Source of the DNA: a virus | Length of the DNA: 22,201 bases | Direction: 5' to 3' (one strand) | IMG/VR virus record: IMGVR_UViG_3300023184_000565 | Location: 1-22,201 of that record | In this document: one piece after another, positions 5,185 to 11,040 of the stretch | Layout of the letters: the number at the start of each line of letters is the position of its first letter | How positions within the stretch are numbered: position 1 is the first letter of the stretch | Notes under the pieces: model-generated | The model's database searches: none | Told to the model about the DNA's origin: nothing | Seen by the model: only the letters and a program-made list of their open reading frames with translations | Made by a program: the position numbers and the translations under genes

Positions 5185-5355
5185 ATGGAAAATTATGTGA
5201 AGTGTTCTGCTTGCGGTGAGGATCATCCTGTTGATAAGAAATATGTCGCCTTTGAAAACATCGAAGAAGATTTTCAGGGTCGGGATGTAGTGACATTTGT
5301 ATGCATCACCCATCCTGGTCAATCGCAAAAATCACTTGTATACGGAAAACGATAA
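5185..5355 (+). CDS. Zinc-ribbon-like small protein (56 aa)
   Basis: ATG 5185 is preferred because it follows GGGGAAAG and the previous stop by 2 nt. The protein has CSAC near the start and CITH near the end, about 33 residues apart. This is a CxxC...CxxH arrangement that could hold one zinc ion (zinc ribbon). It may bind nucleic acid; no specific role is claimed. Confidence 0.6.
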   Translation: MENYVKCSACGEDHPVDKKYVAFENIEEDFQGRDVVTFVCITHPGQSQKSLVYGKR

Positions 5356-5642
5356 TGCAAAAAATTGTAATCAATAAATGTCACGGTGGTTTCGGATTGT
5401 CTGATGCAGCGATGCGTCGATATGCCGAAATCAAAAATATCGAGGATGTAAATACAATTCACATTTACGATATTCGCCGTGATGATCCAGCATTGGTTCA
5501 AGTTGTAGAAGAACTAGGTGAGAAATCCTCTGACAGATACGCAGATTTGCACGTCGTTGAAATACCAGAAGGTGTTTCCTGGTTGATAGGGGAATATGAT
5601 GGACTCGAACATGTAGCTGAACGCCACAGGACTTGGTATTAA
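5355..5642 (+). CDS. Conserved phage protein with INKCHGGFGLSD start (95 aa)
   Basis: The start overlaps the previous stop (TAATG). The N-terminus (IVINKCHGGFGLSDAAMRRY), the central IRRDDPALVQVVEELGEKSS and the C-terminal EYDGLEHVAERHRTWY match a small protein I recognise as very widespread in tailed phages of proteobacteria. Its biochemical role is not established. The good family match makes the gene call secure. Confidence 0.85.
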   Translation: MQKIVINKCHGGFGLSDAAMRRYAEIKNIEDVNTIHIYDIRRDDPALVQVVEELGEKSSDRYADLHVVEIPEGVSWLIGEYDGLEHVAERHRTWY

Positions 5643-5659
5643 TTTAGGAGAAATTTAAA

Positions 5660-6115
5660 ATGAGTAAATATACTGTGAAATTGGAAGAAGATAAAAACGG
5701 AGATTTGATTCTTCCGTTCTCTGATAAATTGTTGAAAGAAATAGGCTGGAAGGAAGGCGATACATTACAATGGAAAGATAATGAGAATGGGACTTACACA
5801 TTGAGCAAAAAAGATGAGGGTATTCAAACTGAATGGATTCTTGTAGAGACCGTGTCGCAATTTCGTCAACGGTATGTTGTTGAGGTTCCGAAAGGAAAAT
5901 CTGACTACGCTTTGGATAGTGTGACTATGGAAGACGTCAAAGAATTTAGTCAGAAACATCTAGGCGAAACGATTGTCTCGCATCGCGTGATTTCGGAGAA
6001 AGATGCATTGGATTTGTTTGATGAAGACAATGATTATCTCAAAGACTGGACTGATGACAAAAAAATGGAATGCGGATTCACTCCAGTCGGATATTCTAAA
6101 GACGAGGAAAAGTAA
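5660..6115 (+). CDS. AbrB-like domain fused to a phage-conserved domain (151 aa)
   Basis: A strong ribosome site (TTAGGAGAAA) precedes ATG 5660. Residues 3-50 (TVKLEEDKNGDLILPFSDKL, then GWKEGDTLQWKD) read like a SpoVT/AbrB or MazE-type swapped-hairpin DNA-binding domain. The remainder (ETVSQFRQRYVVEVPKGKSD, YALDSVTMEDVKEFSQKHLG, DEDNDYLKDWTDDKK) matches a conserved phage protein normally found alone, as far as I recall. The fusion may be a phage regulator. The N-terminal assignment is less sure than the C-terminal one. Confidence 0.65.
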   Translation: MSKYTVKLEEDKNGDLILPFSDKLLKEIGWKEGDTLQWKDNENGTYTLSKKDEGIQTEWILVETVSQFRQRYVVEVPKGKSDYALDSVTMEDVKEFSQKHLGETIVSHRVISEKDALDLFDEDNDYLKDWTDDKKMECGFTPVGYSKDEEK

Positions 6116-6307
6116 ATGCCTAATATGTCTTATTGCAAATTCGAAAATACATTAGCTGATCTTGAAGAGTGTCGTGGAGAAATGACTCATTGTGATTCGA
6201 TTGAAGATATGGATTTGAGTCCGACCGAACTATCTGCATTACATCAAATGGTAGAATGCTGTTCTGAGATCGTAGAGATGTATGAAAATATGATTAAACT
6301 TAAATGA
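6116..6307 (+). CDS. Conserved phage protein with MPNMSYCKFENT start (63 aa)
   Basis: The start directly follows the previous TAA. MPNMSYCKFENTLADLEECR is a signature I recognise from many tailed phages; five cysteines are present. The rest is helical and acidic (LSPTELSALHQMVECCSEIV). Function unknown. Confidence 0.8.
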   Translation: MPNMSYCKFENTLADLEECRGEMTHCDSIEDMDLSPTELSALHQMVECCSEIVEMYENMIKLK

Positions 6308-6319
6308 AAGGGAATGATT

Positions 6320-6607
6320 ATGAAGCGTAATGAAAAAATGAGTATGTTGACTGAGCTTTTGAAAAAAGGTAATAACCGATTCACAGTAGACGAATTGGTT
6401 GCTGCGGCGGGGTCTGAACGTGTGGCGCGAAGCTCTATTTGGCTATCCCGTCATGACGCAGGAATGAAACTAGAAGCAGTTCGTGATGGTGGTCGAAAAG
6501 TAATCGCGTATATTAATTTGACTCCACAACCAGTCGAACAAAAAGTTATTACGAAACCAGAACCAATTAAACCAGTCTCTCAGCGATTCGAAGATGTAAT
6601 GCTATGA
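6320..6607 (+). CDS. Winged-helix-like small protein (95 aa)
   Basis: ATG 6320 is preferred over in-frame ATG 6314 because AAAGGG (6307-6312) is correctly spaced. The segment MLTELLKKGNNRFTVDELVA, followed by SERVARSSIWLSRHD and VIAYI, has the helix-helix-helix-strand pattern of a winged helix. A proline-rich tail (TKPEPIKPVSQRF) follows. A small DNA-binding regulator is possible. The end overlaps the dNMP kinase start by 4 nt. Confidence 0.55.
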   Translation: MKRNEKMSMLTELLKKGNNRFTVDELVAAAGSERVARSSIWLSRHDAGMKLEAVRDGGRKVIAYINLTPQPVEQKVITKPEPIKPVSQRFEDVML

Positions 6608-7308
6608 CCACGACCACATATCCAAAGAATTGTATAATCGGTATATGCGGTTCCATTGGATCTGGAAAAGACACAGCTGCTGAATATTTGGTTGAACACT
6701 TCCAGTTCACTCGATTATCTTTTGCGTCTGTTTTGAAAGACGCGTGCGCAGATATATTCGGATGGGATCGTGCAATGTTGGAAGGCAAGACTGCCGAAGA
6801 TCGTCATAGCAGAGAAAGCGTAGATGAATGGTGGGCAAATCGTTTAGAAATTAAAAACTTCTCTCCCAGATATGCGCTTCAATATGTCGGAACCGAATTA
6901 TTTCGTGACGTTCTGCATAAAGACATATGGGTATTTGCATTGGAAAATACTATTCAGAAATATGATCGCGTTGTAATTTCTGATGTTAGATTTCCAAATG
7001 AAATAGATATGCTTCGACGTTTGGGTGGACATGTGTGGTCGGTTTATCGCGGCGAACAACCAAAATGGTATAAACCGATTCAAACTATTCTATGCGATTG
7101 TCCATCAGATGATGAAGCTCGCTCGACGATCAATTTTCAGTATCCACACGTTCATGAGTCTGAATGGGCATGGATTGCTACTGAGTTTGATTATGTCATT
7201 CCAAATGATAATAGTCTTTCCGATCTTTATGAAAAGGTTCGAATTGGTTATGCTAACATAAAACTTATGGCACCACTTCCAATTTTTAAAGAATATAAAA
7301 ATGAATAG
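6604..7308 (+). CDS. Deoxynucleoside monophosphate kinase (T4 gp1-like)
   Basis: A 234-residue P-loop kinase, close to the 241 residues of T4 gp1, which phosphorylates dTMP, dGMP and modified dCMP for phage DNA synthesis in the host cytoplasm. Walker A GSIGSGKDT lies at residues 16-24. The segment RYALQYVGTELFRD and the later VVISDVRFPNEID (Walker B-like strand and the base/substrate region) are typical of phage and Firmicutes dNMP kinases. It overlaps the previous gene (ATGCTATGA junction) and the next by 8 nt, so these genes form one unit. I am confident of the family; the substrate range is inferred. Confidence 0.88.
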   Translation: MTTTTYPKNCIIGICGSIGSGKDTAAEYLVEHFQFTRLSFASVLKDACADIFGWDRAMLEGKTAEDRHSRESVDEWWANRLEIKNFSPRYALQYVGTELFRDVLHKDIWVFALENTIQKYDRVVISDVRFPNEIDMLRRLGGHVWSVYRGEQPKWYKPIQTILCDCPSDDEARSTINFQYPHVHESEWAWIATEFDYVIPNDNSLSDLYEKVRIGYANIKLMAPLPIFKEYKNE

Positions 7309-7852
7309 ATTTATTCTAGATTCTGATCCTGTCATTGCAGCACAAATGCATTGCAATAAACATGTGGTGAAAATGATTCTTGAGGAAGCTCAAATGCTTT
7401 CTACTGCTCATCGTATTCTCGATGGCATATCGGAAGTTTCATCTACAAAGACTGGGCGGAAGATTACTAGATGGCGAGTGAGTGATCCGCGTGAAGATGT
7501 CCTGTATAAGGCTTCGCACGTGAATCATCCATGCACAATATGGTGTCGCGCCACAAATTCAAATTATGAGTGGGCATATTCTTTATTTATAAATCTTTGT
7601 AAAGAATACACAAGTCGTTATGGAAGAATCCATATGACGGAAACTAAATTGTTGGATATATTGAAAGCTACGCCAAAGAATATTCCACACGGACCTTTGA
7701 CTAAATTTCCGCAGGCGATGCCCGACGAATGTAAGACTGAAGATTCTATAGCAGCATATCGGAATTATTATTTATACCACAAAAAGAAAATTGCACGATG
7801 GACAAAAAGAAATATTCCAGACTGGTTTTCAAAAGAGGAGTTAACTAAATAA
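7301..7852 (+). CDS. Conserved phage protein of unknown function (183 aa)
   Basis: Starts 8 nt inside the kinase gene. The N-terminus FILDSDPVIAAQMHCNKHVV followed by KMILEEAQMLSTAHR, then HVNHPCTIWCRATNSNYEW, and FPQAMPDECK...AYRNYY are strong signatures shared with uncharacterised proteins of T4-like phages of marine bacteria, as I recall. Many conserved His, Asp and Trp residues suggest an enzyme, possibly metal-dependent. Placement between dNMP kinase and PhoH suggests nucleic-acid metabolism. No activity is claimed. Confidence 0.75.
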   Translation: MNRFILDSDPVIAAQMHCNKHVVKMILEEAQMLSTAHRILDGISEVSSTKTGRKITRWRVSDPREDVLYKASHVNHPCTIWCRATNSNYEWAYSLFINLCKEYTSRYGRIHMTETKLLDILKATPKNIPHGPLTKFPQAMPDECKTEDSIAAYRNYYLYHKKKIARWTKRNIPDWFSKEELTK

Positions 7853-7856
7853 CATT

Positions 7857-8093
7857 ATGCCTACATACACTTTCCGAGACACAATAACAAATATCGATGA
7901 AGATATTTTTATGAAATATTCTGAGGTAGAATCATACCTAGAAAACAATCCTAGTAAGATTAAGATCGTCACAGCGCCAAGTATTATCTCTGGCGTTCAG
8001 AGTGGAACAAATAAACCAGACGAAGGATTTCGGGATATCCTTCGAACAATTAAAAAAAATAACAGAAGGAGCACGATCAATACATTTGATTGA
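7857..8093 (+). CDS. FmdB-like small protein without zinc cysteines (78 aa)
   Basis: MPTYTFRDTITN resembles the start of FmdB-family zinc-ribbon proteins, but no cysteine is present anywhere, so the ribbon cannot bind zinc. The C-terminal KPDEGFRDILRTIKKNN matches a small protein found in T4-like cyanophages. The ribosome site is weak, so it may depend on coupling. Function unknown. Confidence 0.6.
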   Translation: MPTYTFRDTITNIDEDIFMKYSEVESYLENNPSKIKIVTAPSIISGVQSGTNKPDEGFRDILRTIKKNNRRSTINTFD

Positions 8094-8126
8094 TAACGAC
8101 TCTTTCACTAGCCCGAGGAGAAGTAA

Positions 8127-8861
8127 ATGCAAGCATCAGTTCATTTCTTTGAAAATTCCGTCGAATCAAAAAAGAGGTTAAGAAAAAGAATCACAGAAGC
8201 ATCTACAAATTTTTCATTACTTAAAGTAGATCCAATTACGGAGAATCAAAAAAGGACGTTTGAAGCATTTAGATCAAACAAAAATTTGATGTTGCATGGA
8301 GTTGCAGGAACAGGTAAGACATTTATATCATTGTACCTCGCGCTAGAAATAGCATTGCTTGGTAAGAAGAATCACCCAGTAACAATTATTCGCTCAGTTG
8401 TTCCCACAAGAGATATTGGATTTCTTCCAGGCACGCTAGAAGAAAAGATTGCAGTATATGAGCAACCATATCATTCCTTGTGTTCTGAATTGTTCAATTT
8501 AAAGAATGCTTATTCAGAATTAAAGAAAAGAGGATTCGTAGATTTTTCAACAACTTCATTCCTTCGCGGCTTGACTTTCCATAACACAACAATTCTTGTT
8601 GATGAATGCCAAAATTTAAATTTTTCAGAACTAGACACAATTATGACCCGTTGTGGAGATGGATGCAGAATTATATTCTGTGGAGATTTTAGACAAACTG
8701 ATTTAAATAAACAAGACGAACGCGCAGGTCTCACTAAATTTATGAACGTAATAAAGTCTATGAACAGTTTTCAATTTATCGAGTTCAATAGAGAAGATAT
8801 TTGTCGATCTAAACTTGTTAAAGAATATATCAATGCCAAATTAAATTTTAATATTATGTGA
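8127..8861 (+). CDS. phoH: PhoH-like P-loop ATPase
   Basis: A good ribosome site (GAGGAGAAG) precedes ATG 8127. The 244-residue protein has Walker A GVAGTGKT (58-65), the motif SVVPTRDIGFLPGTLEEKI (about 90-108) that is characteristic of PhoH, and Walker B ILVDECQNL (about 156-164) followed by GDFRQTDL. PhoH proteins are widespread in tailed phages, especially marine T4-like ones. They are predicted RNA/DNA-dependent ATPases or helicases, and a phosphate-starvation role is known only for bacterial relatives. It is followed by a new promoter at 8871. Confidence 0.93.
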   Translation: MQASVHFFENSVESKKRLRKRITEASTNFSLLKVDPITENQKRTFEAFRSNKNLMLHGVAGTGKTFISLYLALEIALLGKKNHPVTIIRSVVPTRDIGFLPGTLEEKIAVYEQPYHSLCSELFNLKNAYSELKKRGFVDFSTTSFLRGLTFHNTTILVDECQNLNFSELDTIMTRCGDGCRIIFCGDFRQTDLNKQDERAGLTKFMNVIKSMNSFQFIEFNREDICRSKLVKEYINAKLNFNIM

Positions 8862-8870
8862 AAGAATGCC

Positions 8871-8899
8871 TTGACAATTATCTATAGGTGAAGTATAAT
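8871..8899 (+). promoter_or_regulatory. Consensus promoter producing a probable leaderless mRNA
   Basis: TTGACA (8871-8876), 17 bp and TATAAT (8894-8899). Only five bases (ATATT) separate the -10 box from the ATG at 8905, so the transcript is expected to begin at or next to the start codon. The context GCCTTGACAATTA is shared with the early promoters. Confidence 0.85.
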
Positions 8900-8904
8900 A
8901 TATT

Positions 8905-9567
8905 ATGAATAAATTTAAACATGATCTTGTGTCTCTTCCAGAAATTAAAGCAACTCAAACTGAGAACGGAAGATTTTATCTTGGATCTAGTGGACAGAAA
9001 TATGCATCAGTAACAACTGTTCTCGGTCGAAGGAAAGAAAAGCGGAAATCTCTAGCTGAGTGGCGTGAGCGAATTGGAAATGCAAACGCCAACAAAATTT
9101 CTGGAAGAGCATCTAGGCGAGGAACGTCTGTTCATAAATTGGTCGAACGATTTGTTATGAACGAGGAGATGGATCTCCGTAAAGAAATGCCACTAAATAT
9201 TGAAATGTTCAGATCCATCGAACCAATTATAGTGGAAAATTTGAAACTTGTTCGAGCAGTAGAAATAGGTCTGATATCAGACACACTAAGACTGGCTGGA
9301 AGAACAGATGTAATCGGAACGTGGAAAGAGTCTAATGCTGTAATTGATATCAAGACTTCTACTCGCGCGAAGGAAGAATCACAGATACTTGATTATTTTT
9401 TACAGTGCACCGCATATGCTATTATGTTTGAGGAAGCCACTGGTATAAAAACTCCAGATATTGTTGTAGCAATCGCTCTAGAAGATGGTGTACCGCAAAT
9501 TTTTGAGAAGAAAAGGGAGGACTATGAGCCAATTCTGATGGATTTTTTAGAGAAGTATAATAAATAG
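8905..9567 (+). CDS. RecB/Cas4-type PD-(D/E)xK exonuclease
   Basis: The 220-residue protein shows the RecB-family nuclease motifs in order: SVTTVL near residue 35, RGTSVHKLVE with His77, AGRTDVIG with Asp135, VIDIKTS with Asp148 and Lys150, and LQCTAYA with the Gln167/Tyr171 pair. Such nucleases act on single-stranded or end-resected DNA in recombination and replication. The start at 8905 is supported because the N-terminal SVTTVL region is part of the fold, yet no ribosome site precedes it; the mRNA appears leaderless. It lies next to PhoH. Family assignment is strong; the specific role is inferred. Confidence 0.85.
   Translation: MNKFKHDLVSLPEIKATQTENGRFYLGSSGQKYASVTTVLGRRKEKRKSLAEWRERIGNANANKISGRASRRGTSVHKLVERFVMNEEMDLRKEMPLNIEMFRSIEPIIVENLKLVRAVEIGLISDTLRLAGRTDVIGTWKESNAVIDIKTSTRAKEESQILDYFLQCTAYAIMFEEATGIKTPDIVVAIALEDGVPQIFEKKREDYEPILMDFLEKYNK
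9559..9566 (+). promoter_or_regulatory. T4-like late promoter candidate AATAAATA
   Basis: AATAAATA at the stop codon of the nuclease gene fits the NATAAATA late-promoter pattern of T4-like phages. It lies about 90 nt upstream of the exported peptide gene at 9658. The site is short and could be chance in AT-rich DNA. Confidence 0.35.
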
Positions 9568-9609
9568 ATTACTTGTCAACGAATCTATAGTTCGCGCGTT
9601 AAATATATG

Positions 9610-9637
9610 TTGACGTTTTTTTTATATTATGTATATT
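9610..9637 (+). promoter_or_regulatory. Sigma70-type promoter candidate
   Basis: TTGACG (9610-9615), 16 bp and TATATT (9632-9637), with a perfect TATAAT further on at 9637-9642 that would need a 21-bp spacer. It precedes the AAGGAG ribosome site of the gene at 9658. Confidence 0.5.
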
Positions 9638-9657
9638 ATAATCACTAAGGAGTTCTT

Positions 9658-9813
9658 ATGAAATCATTTATCGCAATTATCGTTACCATGTTTGCTTCAC
9701 AAGTGTTCGCTGCAGACGCACCTAAAGTAGAAGCTAAGAAAGACGCTCCTAAGGCGGAAGCCAAAAAAGTAGAAGCAAAGAAAGACGCTCCTAAAGCAGA
9801 AGTAAAGAAGTAA
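9658..9813 (+). CDS. Tiny exported Lys/Ala-repeat peptide (51 aa)
   Basis: ATG 9658 follows AAGGAG. The first 19 residues (MKSFIAIIVTMFASQVFAA) form a textbook signal peptide with an AxA-like cleavage site (VFA-AD). The mature part is about 33 residues of repeats: ADAPKVEAKKDAPKAEAKK then VEAKKDAPKAEVKK. It is low-complexity, strongly lysine-rich and likely unstructured in the periplasm. Similar small Ala/Lys/Glu-rich exported peptides exist in bacteria without clear roles. It has its own promoter and a following inverted repeat, so it may be a small self-contained unit. Confidence 0.7.
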   Translation: MKSFIAIIVTMFASQVFAADAPKVEAKKDAPKAEAKKVEAKKDAPKAEVKK

Positions 9814-9822
9814 AGGAGTAAA

Positions 9823-9876
9823 TTTGTTGCACACTGATTGTCAGTCAAAGCGTTACGGCTTTCAGTGTGCAACAAA
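9823..9876 (+). repeat. 15-bp perfect inverted repeat (stem-loop)
   Basis: TTTGTTGCACACTGA (9823-9837) is the exact reverse complement of 9862-9876, with a 24-nt loop. It follows the exported peptide gene by 9 nt. In RNA it would be a very stable hairpin without a T-run after it, so it may block 3' exonucleases, end a transcript by another route, or act as a small structured RNA. Confidence 0.9.
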
Positions 9877-9910
9877 CAGAAGACGCTTGATTAAATAAAG
9901 ATCGATAATA

Positions 9911-10600
9911 ATGGCATCTACGACACTTGAATCATACTACACTGAAGCACCAGATAATTATAACATAAATGGCATTATTCATGTTGGTGCCAATAATGCG
10001 GAAGAATTTAATTTCTACGATAGGTTCCCTGGTCCGAAATTGTATTTTGAGCCTATTCCAAATGAGGCACAGAAGATTAAGAACAAAATTGGCGATGTTC
10101 CGCGGCGTGGAAATTGTCCTGTCACTGTCGAGGTTCTTGCGTGTGGATCACAAAATCTAGATAAAATTATACTACATGTTGCTACTAATGATGGAAATTC
10201 AAGCTCCATTCTAGATGGTAAAAATTCTGGACATTTTGCAAGATTTGGAATTGACACTCAATCGGACATTCTGGTAAAAATGGTTCGCCTCGACACATAT
10301 ATGGAAACTCATCTACAAGATCTCGAGAGACTCGGCGCGCCTCTACCACCGTATAATACATTGATAATCGACACTGAAGGTTATGATTTAGAGGTCCTCA
10401 AAGGTGCAGAAATTACTCTTAAAAGTATAAACTATCTCATGGTTGAAAGTTGGTCCGATAACTTCTTCATTGGCGCACCGACTTTCGATGAACAGAACAG
10501 CTGGATATTGTCTCGCGGATTTAAATTGATAAAGAGCGACTGGTTCGGTGGAGACAATCCGAGTTTCGGAAATCAGATCTATAAGCGAGATTCGATTTAG
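9911..10600 (+). CDS. FkbM-family methyltransferase
   Basis: The 229-residue protein has the SAM-binding loop IIHVGANNAEEF (about 22-33), the FEPIPNEA strand (46-53) and the FkbM signature LIIDTEGYDLEVLKGAE (about 151-167). FkbM enzymes transfer methyl groups to hydroxyls, often on sugars, and in phages and marine viruses are linked to glycan or surface modification. The ribosome site is weak, and a TTAAATA sequence upstream (9891-9897) may be a late promoter. The substrate is not predictable. The gene ends 34 nt before the tmRNA promoter. Confidence 0.85.
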   Translation: MASTTLESYYTEAPDNYNINGIIHVGANNAEEFNFYDRFPGPKLYFEPIPNEAQKIKNKIGDVPRRGNCPVTVEVLACGSQNLDKIILHVATNDGNSSSILDGKNSGHFARFGIDTQSDILVKMVRLDTYMETHLQDLERLGAPLPPYNTLIIDTEGYDLEVLKGAEITLKSINYLMVESWSDNFFIGAPTFDEQNSWILSRGFKLIKSDWFGGDNPSFGNQIYKRDSI

Positions 10601-10633
10601 TCCATCAATTGTAAAAACGATAAAATTTTGAAT

Positions 10634-10641
10634 TATAAATA
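10634..10641 (+). promoter_or_regulatory. T4-type late promoter TATAAATA upstream of the tmRNA
   Basis: A perfect match to the T4 late-promoter octamer. T4 late transcripts begin roughly 12 nt downstream of it, which would be around 10652-10654, exactly where the pairing part of the tmRNA acceptor piece begins (TGCTGT 10655-10660). A gp33-like co-activator is encoded at 16105 in the same window. Confidence 0.6.
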
Positions 10642-10876
10642 TGATGTTGGTTATTGCTGTATGAAGTGAAGTAAAAGGTGTTCTGGACGCGGGTTCGATT
10701 CCCGCCACCTCCACCAGTAAGCATTTTGATGCCTATTAGATTATAAGGTTGATCGCTTATAATACGGCGTGTGATGAGTGCTTACTGATGGGGGTGTCTA
10801 GGTTTCGACAGGGCAGACGAGTAGCGGAACAGACAGCACGTCAGGCGATCGACGTAAATGAAGCAAAACTATAAAT

Positions 10877-10921
10877 GCAAACGACGCATTTTACAATGAG
10901 GATCTTCGCCTAGCGGCGTAA
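10877..10921 (+). other. tmRNA tag reading frame ANDAFYNEDLRLAA
   Basis: GCA resume codon at 10877, then 14 codons and TAA at 10919-10921. The tag begins AND, as in many proteobacterial tmRNAs, and ends LAA, the ClpXP/ClpAP recognition end. A small hairpin (CGCC/GGCG, 10907-10918) and GAG/CTC around the stop resemble the P5 stem that usually holds the tag stop. Confidence 0.9.
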
Positions 10922-10936
10922 ACTCACGAGGATTTG

Positions 10937-10973
10937 CAGGTTGTTCCTTGTCATCAAAACAACCTGTGTTTTT
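10937..10973 (+). terminator. Intrinsic terminator of the tmRNA gene
   Basis: CAGGTTGTT (10937-10945) pairs perfectly with AACAACCTG (10958-10966), followed by TG and five T (10969-10973). It gives a clear 3' end for the coding piece precursor. Confidence 0.8.
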
Positions 10974-11040
10974 CATTTATTATTCCTAATCGTATTGAAG
11001 ACAGGAGTGATTTTGTCAAAAGAAGAGGAGGGAACACAAG

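Larger units (their letters stand above)
10652..10973 (+). ncRNA. ssrA: Circularly permuted two-piece tmRNA gene
   Basis: The 3' tRNA-like part lies upstream of the 5' part. The acceptor piece carries the T arm (GCGGG, TTCGATT, CCCGC at 689-705), then CACCTCC, A and an encoded CCA, ending at 10716. The coding piece begins GGGGGTG (10790-10796) and continues with a tmRNA-type D region (GGTTTCGACAGGG). GGGGGTG pairs with CACCTCC over 7 bp, including the G3-U70 wobble that marks alanine acceptance. ACAGCA (10833-10838) pairs with TGCTGT (10655-10660), giving the P2 helix between pieces. The spacer 10717-10789 folds back: CAGTAAGCA (10715-10723) pairs with TGCTTACTG (10779-10787). ACGTC/GACGT (10838-10842, 10851-10855) is a PK1-like stem before the tag. 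The exact 5' end is inferred. tmRNA with SmpB frees stalled ribosomes and tags proteins for proteolysis. Confidence 0.92.

Noticed and set aside
9826-9897. TTG-started peptide LLHTDCQSKRYGF... after an AAAGGAG sequence
   Set aside because: The frame is mostly the 15-bp inverted repeat; coding is less likely than an RNA hairpin.
10388-10714. Minus-strand frame beginning MEVAGIEPASRTP
   Set aside because: This start is a well-known spurious translation of the antisense of tRNA/tmRNA T-arm and CCA ends; the plus strand holds the tmRNA acceptor piece and the FkbM gene.
10677-10716. A lone broken tRNA 3' end
   Set aside because: The T arm and CCA end look like a tRNA fragment, but the matching GGGGGTG 5' half 73 nt downstream, the G3-U70 pair and the tag frame show a permuted tmRNA instead.
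10758-10763. TATAAT in the tmRNA spacer as a separate promoter for the coding piece
   Set aside because: No good -35 box at 16-18 bp upstream, and the bases are part of an 8-bp hairpin (10740-10747 with 10756-10763) within the spacer; kept only as a remote possibility.
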